Source of the DNA: JBGPHT01 sp041484525
GTDB taxonomy: Bacteria > Acidobacteriota > Terriglobia > Bryobacterales > Bryobacteraceae
Direction of reading: 5' to 3'
Assembly (NCBI GenBank): GCA_041484525.1
Contig: JBGPHT010000041.1
Coordinates: 1 to 50,842, forward strand
Length of the DNA stretch: 50,842 bases
In this document: positions 1 to 8,594 of the stretch, in pieces
Layout of the letters: the number at the start of each line of letters is the position of its first letter
How positions within the stretch are numbered: position 1 is the first letter of the stretch
Position numbers and translations under genes: made by a program
The notes under the pieces: model-generated
What the model was told of the DNA's origin: nothing
The model's input: the letters and a program-made list of their open reading frames with translations, nothing else
The model's database searches: none

Positions 1-1
1 C

Positions 2-1201
2 GAGTCGGTGGACCAGTTCAAGGGGCGGATCGCGCACGATCGGCGGTGGCCGGCGGGGCTGCAGACGGCGGTGGAAGCTAAGGAGGGGTTGGCGCTGCGG
101 CGGCAGGGGCGCGTGCTCGGCTCGATCACGCTGCAGAATCTGACGGCCCTCTATCCCGAAATCTGCGGCATGACGGGGACGGCGGCCACGCAGGCCGAGG
201 AATTCCGCATCTGCTACGGCCTCGAGGTCGAAGTCATCCCTACTAATCGCCCGGTCATCCGACAGGACGAGCCCGACGTTTTGCTGCCCACCAAAGCCGC
301 AAAAGAGCAGACGGTGGTGGAGGAGATCCGGCGGACGTACGCTACCGGACAGCCGGCGCTGGTGGGCACCGCCAGCGTGGAAGAATCGGAGCGGCTGAGC
401 GCCGCGATGGCCGGCATTCCACACGCCGTGCTGAACGCCAACAACGAAGAGGAGGAGGCGGGAATTGTTGCACGCGCGGGCCGGCGCGGCGCCGTGACGA
501 TCTCCACCAACATGGCCGGGCGCGGCGTCGATATCCAACTTGGCCCGGGTGTGGCGGAACTGGGAGGTCTCTACGTGATCGGCATGAACCGGCACGAGAG
601 CCGCCGAATCGATCACCAGCTTCGCGGCCGCGCCGGACGCCAGGGCGACCCCGGCCGTTCGCGATTTTTCATCTCGCGCCAGGACGATCTGCTGGTGCGG
701 TACGGCATCGAGAATCCCAAGTACCAGCACGATGCGGAGAGCATTCAGCGCCTGGTGGAGGGGCAGAACCTCCAGATTCGCCAGTTCCTGGCCAAGTACG
801 AAGCCACCATTGAAGGCCAGCGCCAGCGCCTGCAGGAGCGGCGCCAGTCCGTACTTACGTCGGATCTGCCCACTCGGGAGCGCCTGGTTTCGCTCACCAC
901 CATTGACGATCTCTGGAGCGAGCACCTGGCGGGCATCGCCGAACTCCGCTCCGGCGTGCAGTGGTATTCGTGGGGCGGGCGGGATCCGCTGCACGAGTAT
1001 CTGACGCGCGCGGACACCATGTACCGCGAGCTCGAAGACCGGCTGGATGGCGAAATCGCAGCGCGGCTAGCGGAGTCCGAAGAGAGCGGGCAAGACCCAG
1101 CCGAGCGTGGCGCCACCTGGACGTATCTCACCACGGATCGTCCGTTCGGGGATTTTACCGAGCGCTTCCTGCGTGGGATCCTTCGTAAACCGATGACGTG
1201 A
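2..1201 (+). CDS. secA: SecA-type preprotein translocase ATPase, C-terminal part (5' cut by window edge)
   Basis: About 400 residues matching SecA from the end of the preprotein cross-linking region onward: VDQFKGRIAHDRRW, then the EAKEG and GMTGTA stretches, the second ATPase domain with NMAGRGVDI, HESRRIDHQLRGRAGRQGDP and the FISRQDDLL motif, and a helical-scaffold region (DLWSEHLAGIAELRSG). SecA drives proteins through SecYEG using ATP. Two points differ from housekeeping SecA: the usual NMAGRGTDI reads RGVDI, and the protein ends soon after the scaffold helices with no C-terminal zinc-binding CxC...CH tail. The ELGG-YVIG spacing is like accessory SecA2 proteins. The Walker A half lies outside the window, so assignment to SecA1 or SecA2 is inference; membership of the SecA family is firm. 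Confidence 0.9.
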   Translation, partial: ESVDQFKGRIAHDRRWPAGLQTAVEAKEGLALRRQGRVLGSITLQNLTALYPEICGMTGTAATQAEEFRICYGLEVEVIPTNRPVIRQDEPDVLLPTKAAKEQTVVEEIRRTYATGQPALVGTASVEESERLSAAMAGIPHAVLNANNEEEEAGIVARAGRRGAVTISTNMAGRGVDIQLGPGVAELGGLYVIGMNRHESRRIDHQLRGRAGRQGDPGRSRFFISRQDDLLVRYGIENPKYQHDAESIQRLVEGQNLQIRQFLAKYEATIEGQRQRLQERRQSVLTSDLPTRERLVSLTTIDDLWSEHLAGIAELRSGVQWYSWGGRDPLHEYLTRADTMYRELEDRLDGEIAARLAESEESGQDPAERGATWTYLTTDRPFGDFTERFLRGILRKPMT

Positions 1202-1213
1202 GGAGCGCCGCTC

Positions 1214-2101
1214 CTACTGCACCGCGACCACACGCAGAGGCCGTTCGAGCTTGAACGTGAGGATGCTCTCGACCGGCACCTTGACGGACCCGCCTTTCGT
1301 CAGGACCTCGGTGGCGACGCCTGCACCGGCACCTGATCCGGCACCGATGGCGGCACCCTTGCCGCCGCCCGCGATGGCGCCGATGATGGCGCCGATGGCA
1401 GCGCCGCCGCCTGCGAACTCGCCGGTACGTTTGTTGACCCCAACGCCCTGGTGGCCCGTCTGGCTGAGATCCACCGTGTCGAGCGCGTACCGCCGCCCGT
1501 CGATCGAGACCCACGCCAGATCCATCACCAGGTCCGCCTGCCCTTTGAAGCGCCCGCCTTTCGACGCCGAGCGGATCACGATCTGCGCGTTGGCGCCGCG
1601 CGGAATCACCGTATCGCCGTTGCCGTCGCGGACGTCGCGCGTTACTTCGGCGGCGAAGGTCTGGCCTTCCACGGCGTGCGCGGAATCGATGGTCTCTTCG
1701 TTGCGCACTGAAACCTGCGAGCCTGCGGGCACTTCGTAAGTCTTGGTGGTGACCGCCGCCGGCACCGCATGCTCGTGGTTTTCGTGGACCGCTTCGGATG
1801 GAGCGGGCGCCGGAGCCGAGGCCTGGGCTGCGTTGGGAGCTGCGCTCGGAGCCGCCGCCACCGCCGGGGCATCGCCGTAGTCGATCGACCTGACCTGCGC
1901 CATGGGAATGGTCCGCGTCACGTTGTCGTCGCCCAGCAGCTTTACCTCGATCGACGAAGTCGAGAGCACAGCTCCCATGACACGAGAACCGTCGCGCATC
2001 CGTACCGTTGCGTGCGGGGCATTTGCGGACGACGGCGAATCCACCTTTGCGCAAGATGCCAGCCAGAGAGCCAGCGCTAGAGTTGCCGTTGCTTTTAGCA
2101 T
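1214..2101 (-). CDS. putative lipoprotein with glycine-zipper segment, function unknown
   Basis: A 295-residue protein beginning with a hydrophobic leader and a lipobox-like LASC, so probably a lipid-anchored envelope protein with Cys17 as first mature residue. After the leader comes a small beta-rich domain (VRMRDGSRVMGAVLSTSSIEVKLLG), an Ala/Pro-rich linker, a second beta-rich domain (VPAGSQVSVRNEETIDS...), and near residues 235-270 a Gly/Ala run (GGGAAIGAIIGAIAGGGKG) typical of glycine-zipper membrane-associating segments. It converges on the SecA gene with 12 bases between stops and diverges from the HlyD-like gene. I recognise no enzymatic motif; the first domain resembles the Sm-like domains of acidobacterial stress-type lipoproteins, but that is only an impression. 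Confidence 0.8.
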   Translation of the reverse strand: MLKATATLALALWLASCAKVDSPSSANAPHATVRMRDGSRVMGAVLSTSSIEVKLLGDDNVTRTIPMAQVRSIDYGDAPAVAAAPSAAPNAAQASAPAPAPSEAVHENHEHAVPAAVTTKTYEVPAGSQVSVRNEETIDSAHAVEGQTFAAEVTRDVRDGNGDTVIPRGANAQIVIRSASKGGRFKGQADLVMDLAWVSIDGRRYALDTVDLSQTGHQGVGVNKRTGEFAGGGAAIGAIIGAIAGGGKGAAIGAGSGAGAGVATEVLTKGGSVKVPVESILTFKLERPLRVVAVQ

Positions 2102-2169
2102 GATTGGTTCACCCGTTGCCGCTTAGCGTAACACGGTGCCCAGTTTAAGATAGTTAGTGGAGATCGCCG

Positions 2170-3441
2170 TTGAGAAAAGTGTTGATCTTGCTGGCGGCCG
2201 TGGTGGCGGCCACGATCGTTTGGGGAGTCCTGCGGAAGAACGACCCGCCGCGCGCCAGCTTCGCGCGGGTGAAGCGTCAGACGCTAGTGAGTACGTTGCC
2301 GACCAACGGCAAAGTCGAGCCGTTCCAATGGCAGGCGGTGCGCGCCGAGACCTCCGGGCTGGTCAGCCGCGTCGCCGTGCAGGAGGGACAGACCGTCGCG
2401 CAAGGTGCGGAGGCGGCCGCCATGACCGACCCGGCGCTCGAGTCGGACATCCATTCCGCCGAGGCCAAGGTAGCGGAAGCGCGTGCCAATGAAGCGGCGC
2501 TCGAAGCCGGCGGCAGGCCCGCGGAGTTCGCCGAAATCGAGAACAATCTGGCGCGCGCGCGTTTCGAGCTTGAGCAACAAAAAACCGAGCATGATGCGCT
2601 TCAGCGCCTGGCAGCGAAACAGGCCGCGACCGCGGCGGAGGTCCAGGCCGCGCGCGATAAGATGCGGCAGTCGGAGATCGCCATTCAGGGCCTCGAGAAC
2701 AAGCGAAAGTCGCTGGTGAGCCGTCCCGATCTGGCGGCCGCCCGGGCGCGCCTCGAGGACGCCGAGGCGGTGTTGAACCTGGCGCGGCGGCGGGCCGAAC
2801 AGGGCGTAGTCCGCACGCCGATCGCAGGCACGGTGTACGGCCTGGCGGTGAAACCGGGAGCCTACCTGAGCGTGGGCGACCTGGTCGCCAACATCGGCCG
2901 CCTGGACCGCTTGCGTGTGCGCGTCTATGTGGACGAGCCGGAACTCGGTCGCGTGGCCGAGGGCCAGCCGGTGACGATCACGTGGACCGGACTTCCCGGC
3001 AGGCAGTGGCAGGGGACTGTCGAGCGGCGGCCCACCACCATCGAATCGCTGGGATCGCGCCAGGTGGGGCAGGTGCTCTGCACCATCGAGAATCCCGGCC
3101 GGGAGTTGATCCCCGGCACCAACGTCGACGCCGAGATCCGCACCGCTGTAGTGGAGAACGCGTTGGTGATTCCCAAGGAGGCGCTGCGACACGATGCGGG
3201 TGGCGACTACGTCCTGCTGTTGAAGGACAACGCCGTCGAGAGGCGCAACGTAAAGACCGGCAACTCGAGCATCACGCAGGTGCAGCTTCAGGAAGGCCTC
3301 GCTGAAGGCGACGCCGTCGCGCTGCCGGGCGACACGCCGTTGAAGCCGGGCGACCGCGTAACCCCCGCGACGCTATCTTCCGATCTGCGAGCGCCAGCGC
3401 ACTTGCGCCGTCCCCATATTTCCGAAACAATGGCAGCTTAA
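2170..3441 (+). CDS. HlyD/MFP-family periplasmic adaptor subunit of an efflux system
   Basis: 423 residues starting at TTG 2170, chosen because GGAG lies at 2159-2162 and an N-terminal membrane anchor follows directly. The order is that of a membrane fusion protein: one transmembrane helix (residues 2-20), a first lipoyl half-motif (SGLVSRVAVQEGQTVAQG), a long alpha-helical hairpin rich in Ala/Glu/Arg (about 95-200), a second lipoyl half (TPIAGTVYGLAVKPG), then beta-barrel and membrane-proximal domains (VIPKEAL). Such adaptors bridge an inner-membrane pump and an outer-membrane TolC-like channel. No pump of ABC or RND type and no TolC is adjacent; the next gene is an MFS carrier of the sugar-porter type that overlaps it by one base, so the true partner is unknown. 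Confidence 0.88.
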   Translation: MRKVLILLAAVVAATIVWGVLRKNDPPRASFARVKRQTLVSTLPTNGKVEPFQWQAVRAETSGLVSRVAVQEGQTVAQGAEAAAMTDPALESDIHSAEAKVAEARANEAALEAGGRPAEFAEIENNLARARFELEQQKTEHDALQRLAAKQAATAAEVQAARDKMRQSEIAIQGLENKRKSLVSRPDLAAARARLEDAEAVLNLARRRAEQGVVRTPIAGTVYGLAVKPGAYLSVGDLVANIGRLDRLRVRVYVDEPELGRVAEGQPVTITWTGLPGRQWQGTVERRPTTIESLGSRQVGQVLCTIENPGRELIPGTNVDAEIRTAVVENALVIPKEALRHDAGGDYVLLLKDNAVERRNVKTGNSSITQVQLQEGLAEGDAVALPGDTPLKPGDRVTPATLSSDLRAPAHLRRPHISETMAA

Positions 3442-4802
3442 TGTCACGTAACGGATCCTCTGCTACGACGGCCGGCCAAGCCAAATACAAGTGGTACAAA
3501 GATCTGAACCGATACCACTGGTTCGTGCTGTCCGTCGCCATTATGGGCTGGATGTTCGACACTATGGCGCAGCAGCTTTTCAATCTGGCGCGCCGGTCGG
3601 CAATTCAGGAACTGCTCGGCGGCAGCCCATCGAGCGCCGAGATCGGGAAGGTGGCCGGCATTTCCACTTCGATCTTTATGATCGGCTGGGGCATCGGCGG
3701 CATCCTCTTCGGCGTTCTGGGCGATCGCCTGGGGCGCGCGAAAACGATGATGATCACGATTCTCTGCTACACGATCTTCACCGGCCTGAGCGTGTTCTCG
3801 ACCAGCGTCTGGGATTTCAACGTCTACCGTTTCCTATGCGGCCTGGGCGTGGGCGGACAGTTCGCGGTCGGCGTCGCGCTAGTAGCGGAGGTGGTGCCGC
3901 AGCGCGCCCGGCCGTACGCGCTCGGCATGGTGCAGGCGTTCTCGGCGGTCGGAAATATGCTGGCAGCGCTCACCGGCATCACGCTGGGCCTGATGGAACA
4001 GCACGGAACCATCGTGGGCGCGTGGCGTTATCTGTTCCTGGCGGGCGCCATTCCGGCGCCGCTGGCCTTGGTGGTGTTCAAGAAACTGAAAGAACCGGAG
4101 CAGTGGCTGAAGGCGCGCGCCGAGAAGAAGAAAATGGGTTCGTTCGGCGAATTGCTGTCCACTCCCCGCTGGCGGCGGAATTCGATCGTCGGTCTGCTGC
4201 TGGCCTTCTCGGGCGTCGTCGGTCTCTGGGGCATCGGGTTTTTCAGCTATGACCTGCTGCGCGGCGTATTGGAAAAATCCTTCCGCGCCCAGGGACTCAC
4301 CGGCGCGGAATTGGCCGGCAAGTTGACGCTGTGGATCGGGATCACGTCGCTGCTGCAGAATTTCGGGTCGTTCTTCGGGGTCCACGCCTTCACGTGGCTG
4401 ACGCAGCGTACCAGCCGGAAGGCGGCGTTCGCCGTCAGCTTCGTGGCGGCGATGTTCATGACCGCCTACACCTTCTGGAACGTGAAGGAGCTGAGCGACA
4501 TTTTCTGGATGATTCCGCTGATGGGCTTCACCCAACTGGCGCTGTTCGGCGGGTACGCCATCTACCTGCCGGAGTTGTTCCCAACCCGCCTGCGCAGCAC
4601 CGGGACGAGTTTCTGCTACAACTGCGGGCGCTTGATCGCGGCCGCCGGTCCGCTGACCTTGGGATTGCTCACGAGCAGCGTGTTCGCCGGGAAACCGGAG
4701 CCGATGCGCTACGCCGGCGTGACCATGTGCCTGGTGTTCCTGGTGGGCCTCGCGGCGCTGCCGTTCGCACCGGAGACCAAGGGCCAACCGCTGCCGGAAT
4801 AG
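3441..4802 (+). CDS. MFS transporter, sugar/metabolite-porter type
   Basis: 453 residues with 12 predicted membrane helices. The loop 2-3 motif GVLGDRLGRAKTMM matches the major facilitator signature GxxxDRxGRR, and the central loop, PELFPTRLRSTGTSFCYNCG and the terminal PETKGQPLPE match the PF00083 sugar/metabolite:H+ symporter branch rather than drug exporters. The start codon overlaps the stop of the HlyD-like gene (TAATG), implying translational coupling. Substrate cannot be read from the sequence. The stretch 4803-4987 that follows is distinctly AT-richer than its surroundings and probably holds the promoter of the next gene. Confidence 0.88.
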   Translation: MSRNGSSATTAGQAKYKWYKDLNRYHWFVLSVAIMGWMFDTMAQQLFNLARRSAIQELLGGSPSSAEIGKVAGISTSIFMIGWGIGGILFGVLGDRLGRAKTMMITILCYTIFTGLSVFSTSVWDFNVYRFLCGLGVGGQFAVGVALVAEVVPQRARPYALGMVQAFSAVGNMLAALTGITLGLMEQHGTIVGAWRYLFLAGAIPAPLALVVFKKLKEPEQWLKARAEKKKMGSFGELLSTPRWRRNSIVGLLLAFSGVVGLWGIGFFSYDLLRGVLEKSFRAQGLTGAELAGKLTLWIGITSLLQNFGSFFGVHAFTWLTQRTSRKAAFAVSFVAAMFMTAYTFWNVKELSDIFWMIPLMGFTQLALFGGYAIYLPELFPTRLRSTGTSFCYNCGRLIAAAGPLTLGLLTSSVFAGKPEPMRYAGVTMCLVFLVGLAALPFAPETKGQPLPE

Positions 4803-4987
4803 CACTCCCCCAAATTCCCCACTTACCCGCCTCGGCGACCAGCCCAAGTTTATTGAGTCCCGGTACGATAGCAGCCATAGATATCAAGGCATTTCCTGTT
4901 AACAATGGGAATTATCCAATTAGAATAGATTGTATTGCCTGGGAAATAATAACAAACGAATAAGAAAGAATTCCAGGCGGAGGTAAG

Positions 4988-5947
4988 ATGTTTTCAGCTC
5001 GCACGCTTCAGGTTGCGGCGCTATCCTCGGTGGCACTCGTCATGAGCGTTCCCGCCCATGCGAATCTGGTGATTACCCCGACTTTTGATTCTTCGATTAC
5101 AGACGATCCGAACGCGGCTGCCATTATTTCTGTGATCGACTCGGCGATCGGTTACTACCAGTCGACTTTCGCCGATTCAATCAATGTCGCCATCCTATTC
5201 CAGTCATCGAATAGCGGGTTAGGCGGGAACTTTGCACCGATCTACAAGATCCAATACGAGACGTTTATCAACGCCCTGATCGCGGATGCGCTCACTCCGG
5301 ACGATGGCACGGCTCTCGGATTTCTTCCGGCGGGCGCCGACAACCCGGTTAATGGGACATCGTTTATCAACGTCAAGACGGCGAATCTGCGGGCGATTGG
5401 GATCAACTGTTGCGCCACGGCCGGCGGGTTCGACGGTTTCATTACTTTGAACACGCACGTCACGGACGTCGGCAGCTTCGATACGACGGGCGAGTACAGC
5501 CTGCTGGCTACGACGCAGCATGAGATTGACGAAGTCCTCGGCCTGGGCTCCAGTCTTCCTGGCGGCGGCTTCTTCAACGACCCCGCGCCCGAAGATCTCT
5601 TCCGCTACACGTCCCTGGGCGCACGGACATTTACCACCCTCGGCGACGACGCCTACTTTTCGATCGACGGCACTAACGACGTGGCACGATTCAACCAAGT
5701 GGCAGATTTCACCGACTACGGCGACTGGTGGTGGAACGGTCCGCATACGCCGCGGGTGCAGGACGCCCGGGCCACTCCCGGTTCGCACCCGACATTGAAC
5801 AGGACCGGTCCCGAGATGAGAGCCCTGGATGTGCTCGGTTATGACCTGATACCGGCGCCCGAGCCTGGAACGGTTGTGCTGCTGGTAGCGGGTTTGGGAA
5901 TTCTGGGAATCAGCCGACGGCGCATCCATCCAACACCACGGCGATGA
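4988..5947 (+). CDS. PEP-CTERM protein of a metalloprotease-like family, HExxE variant
   Basis: 319 residues from ATG 4988 with a strong Shine-Dalgarno GGAGG at 4979-4983. Signal peptide at residues 1-25 (cut near AHA-NLV). The core has the zinc-peptidase-like helix QHEIDEVLGLG, H178-E179 with Glu at 182 where classical metzincins have His, and a terminal domain ending in the exosortase sorting signal APEPGTVVLLVAGLGILG followed by a basic tail RRR. PEP-CTERM proteins are sorted and released or anchored by exosortase (none is in the window). The HEIxEVxG form is widespread in this family of secreted PEP-CTERM proteins, but whether it is catalytic is unproven. It forms a tandem pair with the next gene, which carries the classical HEIGH. 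Confidence 0.85.
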   Translation: MFSARTLQVAALSSVALVMSVPAHANLVITPTFDSSITDDPNAAAIISVIDSAIGYYQSTFADSINVAILFQSSNSGLGGNFAPIYKIQYETFINALIADALTPDDGTALGFLPAGADNPVNGTSFINVKTANLRAIGINCCATAGGFDGFITLNTHVTDVGSFDTTGEYSLLATTQHEIDEVLGLGSSLPGGGFFNDPAPEDLFRYTSLGARTFTTLGDDAYFSIDGTNDVARFNQVADFTDYGDWWWNGPHTPRVQDARATPGSHPTLNRTGPEMRALDVLGYDLIPAPEPGTVVLLVAGLGILGISRRRIHPTPRR

Positions 5948-5975
5948 GGTGGTGTACTCTATAGCACTTAAGACT

Positions 5976-5991
5976 GAAGTACTAGTACTTC
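5976..5991. promoter_or_regulatory. 16-bp perfect palindrome in the leader of the second PEP-CTERM gene
   Basis: GAAGTACTAGTACTTC is its own reverse complement over all 16 bases. It sits between the two PEP-CTERM genes, about 80 bases before the probable TTG start at 6070, in a locally AT-rich patch. Size, symmetry and position suit a dimeric regulator site; this is inference and no known operator is recognised. Confidence 0.4.
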
Positions 5992-6069
5992 CTTTGGTCG
6001 TTGGACATGGATCTTCCCGTACAGACTCGGACCTGTCTGGGTAAAATACATAGTCGAAGCGGAGGAAAA

Positions 6070-7104
6070 TTGAACCTAAAAATAGGCGTGAGACCTACCC
6101 TGGTGAGCGCAATGCTTTTGCTTTGTGCGGCTCCCGGCCGGTCGATGGTAATCAACCTCGTCCCCGGAGCGGGGTTGGCGGGAAATGCACAGGCGCTGGC
6201 AGCGTTCCAGCGGGCGGCCGATGCATGGGATGCAATCTTCATCGATCCGATCGCGGTTACGATCAATGCGGATTTGGCCGGCGGATTCGCCAATCCGAAC
6301 ATCATCGGATCGACTAGCTCCGTGTTCCTGCAAGCCGGCTATAATACGATTCGCAATCAGTTGGTGACGGATTCAGCGGCACAGGCGGACAAATCCGCCA
6401 TCACCGCGGCACTTCCGACCGCTGCCCAGTTCACGGGGTTCCTCCCGACCGGATTTGCCCTCAGCGGCAACATTCAGGCGACGAAAGCGAATCTGAAAGC
6501 GATGGGCTTCGGCGGCCTTGACGCTTCTTTCGGCGCTTCGGACGCCACCATTACCTTCAACAACGCATTCGCATTCTCCTTCGATCCCGGACCGGTGCCC
6601 GGCGGGCTGATGGATTTCACCAGTGTGGCAACCCACGAGATCGGGCATGCCCTCGGGTTTGTCTCGGCTGTGGACAACGTGGATATCTTGTTGGGACAGG
6701 GCTCGACTGGAGTCATAAACATCGACCCCCTGGATCTATACCGTTTTCGCGATACGAATCTTCCGAGCACCCTGGCGAATTTCACGACAACCACAAGGTC
6801 GCTGCTGCCGGGCGGGACTTCGTATTTCGCCGATCTGATCTCGCAATACAAGCTGTCGACGGGCGTAGCCACGGGCGACGGCAACCAGGCCAGCCACTGG
6901 AAGGCCGACGACATCACCGGCAACTTCATCGGAATCATGGATCCCACGATCAATTTCGGGGTCAGGGAATCGATCACCGCAGCCGACATCCGTGCACTGG
7001 AATTGATCGGGTGGGATCTGAACGCGGTTCCCGAGCCGGGTACAGTCGTGCTAGCTCTGACAGGATTGGTTGGACTCGTGATACGACGACGTCGCCAGGC
7101 GTAG
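6070..7104 (+). CDS. PEP-CTERM secreted metalloprotease-like protein (HEIGH type)
   Basis: 344 residues if started at TTG 6070, preferred over TTG 6001 because GGAGG lies at 6061-6065 and the resulting N terminus is a clean signal peptide (KIGVRPTLVSAMLLLCAAP) whereas the extra 23 residues are hydrophilic. The zinc-binding motif THEIGHALGF places H189, E190 and H193 as ligands and catalytic base, as in M10-like secreted peptidases. The C terminus is VPEPGTVVLALTGLVG plus a basic tail, a PEP-CTERM sorting signal for exosortase. It shares overall layout with the upstream protein (NPN-type N-terminal domain, AxxFTGFLPTG-like middle, terminal ALELIGWDLN), so the two are diverged tandem duplicates. 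Substrate unknown. Confidence 0.85.
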   Translation: MNLKIGVRPTLVSAMLLLCAAPGRSMVINLVPGAGLAGNAQALAAFQRAADAWDAIFIDPIAVTINADLAGGFANPNIIGSTSSVFLQAGYNTIRNQLVTDSAAQADKSAITAALPTAAQFTGFLPTGFALSGNIQATKANLKAMGFGGLDASFGASDATITFNNAFAFSFDPGPVPGGLMDFTSVATHEIGHALGFVSAVDNVDILLGQGSTGVINIDPLDLYRFRDTNLPSTLANFTTTTRSLLPGGTSYFADLISQYKLSTGVATGDGNQASHWKADDITGNFIGIMDPTINFGVRESITAADIRALELIGWDLNAVPEPGTVVLALTGLVGLVIRRRRQA

Positions 7105-7366
7105 GCCGAAACTTAAAGAACAACTAGAGCAGGGAAAGAGCGCCGGGCCAGTGGGGTCGCCCGATTTAGAATCTGCAAGTTGCAGACTACGCGTTGCCTC
7201 GTGTGGGTTTTCCAACTCGTCGAGAAACCCAATTCGCCGAACGCGCATGACCGGACCAAACGGATCCGCCGGATCCAGAAGCCCACTCATCCACGCAAAA
7301 CCCTCCGTACAACTACCGTAAAATCAACAGTCTCAGGTTGAAGTTATTTTAACGGCTGGTTGACTA

Positions 7367-7384
7367 GTATATCGTTTCATCAAA
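7367..7384 (+). repeat. left terminal inverted repeat of the IS630 element
   Basis: GTATATCGTTTCATCAAA pairs with the reverse complement of 8577-8594 with two mismatches. The transposase stop codon (complement of 7380-7382) falls inside it. Confidence 0.8.
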
Positions 7385-8204
7385 TACTATTCTGATTGGC
7401 CGGGGTCAGTGCGTCGAATTTCTTCCAGCGATGGACTACCGGCGCGGCGTTGATTTCCGCGATTCCTAGCAGGATGCGCTGGCGGAGTTCCTCCCAGGAG
7501 TGCACCCGAATATGCCGCAGAAAGGTGCGAGCCATCTTGCCAAAGAGCGTCTCCACGATATTGAGCCACGATCCGTGTTTCGGTGTCAGCACGTACTGGA
7601 AACGGTTGGGGCGAGAAGCGAGAAAAGTTCGGGTCTCTTTGGAAATGTGCGCCGAGTGATTGTCCAGGATGATCCTGATGGTGCAATCAGCCGGGTAGTA
7701 TTGGTCGAGATCTTGGAGCAGGGCGATGAATTCGCGGCTGCGGTGCCGCCGCTCAACGCGGGCCGTGACATGATCCTCATGCAGATCCAGCGCCGCGAGA
7801 ATCGAGCACGTTCCCAGGCGCCTGTACTCGTGATCCCGGGCCAGGCCGGGATGTTTGCCCGGTACCGGGGACAGGTCGGGAGCGGTATTGGCGATGGCCT
7901 GAAGGCCCGGCTTTTCATCGACGGAGACCGTAACGATTGCAGGCCGCTGGTCACCGGCCCGCTGCGCCTCGTTCTGCAGCGCAACCTCTTGATAGACCAG
8001 CAATACGTCCCTCATCCGGACCTCAAAGGCGGGATCGCGTTTTTCCAGATAGTACCGGATACGCTCGGGATGCAGCGGTTGTTCGGCCAGGATCCGCTGT
8101 ACCGTGGCTTTGGCTGCGCGGCTTAATGAAGGATGCCCCGCTTGCATGGCCTCTCGCCGAACATGCTTGCGCCAACAGACTGCGCGTCCACAGTTCGGCG
8201 GCAT
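7380..8204 (-). CDS. IS630 transposase, DDE catalytic part (second frame of a frameshifted gene)
   Basis: This frame carries the catalytic core of an IS630/Tc1-like transposase: first Asp in VTVSVDEKPG, second Asp in IILDNHSAH, and Glu in SWLNIVE, with 36 residues between the second Asp and the Glu. The beginning of this open frame (PPNCGRAVCWRK) is not family-like; the homologous protein enters at HVRREAMQAGHPSLS. Joined to the frame at 8023-8538 by dropping one base at about 8167-8172, it reads LLAKHVRREA, as in intact relatives. No A-rich slippery run is present at the junction, so this looks like a single-base insertion mutation rather than programmed frameshifting. Confidence 0.8.
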   Translation of the reverse strand: MPPNCGRAVCWRKHVRREAMQAGHPSLSRAAKATVQRILAEQPLHPERIRYYLEKRDPAFEVRMRDVLLVYQEVALQNEAQRAGDQRPAIVTVSVDEKPGLQAIANTAPDLSPVPGKHPGLARDHEYRRLGTCSILAALDLHEDHVTARVERRHRSREFIALLQDLDQYYPADCTIRIILDNHSAHISKETRTFLASRPNRFQYVLTPKHGSWLNIVETLFGKMARTFLRHIRVHSWEELRQRILLGIAEINAAPVVHRWKKFDALTPANQNSI

Positions 8205-8538
8205 AGCCGAGATCCTTTGGCTTTGAGCACGCCAGGTGGACTACCCACGCGCGCGCTTCTTCCGTGATCACAGGGGGGCGGGCACGGTGATAAGCGTCCT
8301 TCAGCGCAGCTTCGGCGCCCATGGCGAGCGCCTTGTCAATCCACTTCCGCACGCTCTTGCGCGTGATCTCCATCGCCCGCGCGATTCCTGCGATCGTTTC
8401 ACCGGCGTGATAACGGCACAAAATCCGGGCACGCTGAACCTCTCGCAGAGGGGCCGTTCGCGACTGGCTTAACTGCTGCAACTCCGACAACTGCTCGGCG
8501 CTGAGAGCCAACTGGGGGAGTCGGGACTTTCCTGCCAT
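8023..8538 (-). CDS. IS630 transposase, N-terminal helix-turn-helix part (first frame)
   Basis: Starts at ATG 8538 and encodes the DNA-binding half of the transposase: LREVQRARILCRYHAGETIAGIARAMEITRKSVRKWIDKAL is a typical helix-turn-helix, followed by the ARPPVITEEARAWV and CSKPKDLGYAAELWT segments common to IS630 proteins. Family resemblance stops after LLAQ near 8170; the remaining 40 or so residues are out-of-frame read-through. The catalytic half continues in the other frame, so the gene is probably inactive unless ribosomes shift frame. Confidence 0.75.
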   Translation of the reverse strand: MAGKSRLPQLALSAEQLSELQQLSQSRTAPLREVQRARILCRYHAGETIAGIARAMEITRKSVRKWIDKALAMGAEAALKDAYHRARPPVITEEARAWVVHLACSKPKDLGYAAELWTRSLLAQACSARGHASGASFIKPRSQSHGTADPGRTTAASRAYPVLSGKTRSRL

Positions 8539-8576
8539 ACCCCAGCATAACAGGGAACAATTTATTTAGGTTATGT

Positions 8577-8594
8577 TTTAATGAAACGTTATAC
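8577..8594 (-). repeat. right terminal inverted repeat of the IS630 element
   Basis: Read on the minus strand it is GTATAACGTTTCATTAAA, matching the left repeat at 16 of 18 positions and abutting the CTAG target copy at 8594-8597. Confidence 0.8.

Noticed and set aside
4900..4987. possible sigma-54 promoter for the PEP-CTERM genes
   Set aside because: PEP-CTERM genes are often sigma-54 dependent, but no TGGCAC-N5-TTGC pattern was found upstream of either gene.
7051..7290. 79-codon open frame on the minus strand after the second PEP-CTERM gene
   Set aside because: Overlaps the end of that gene, no ribosome site, second half Ser/Cys-rich and unlike protein; the first half looks somewhat protein-like but nothing supports it.
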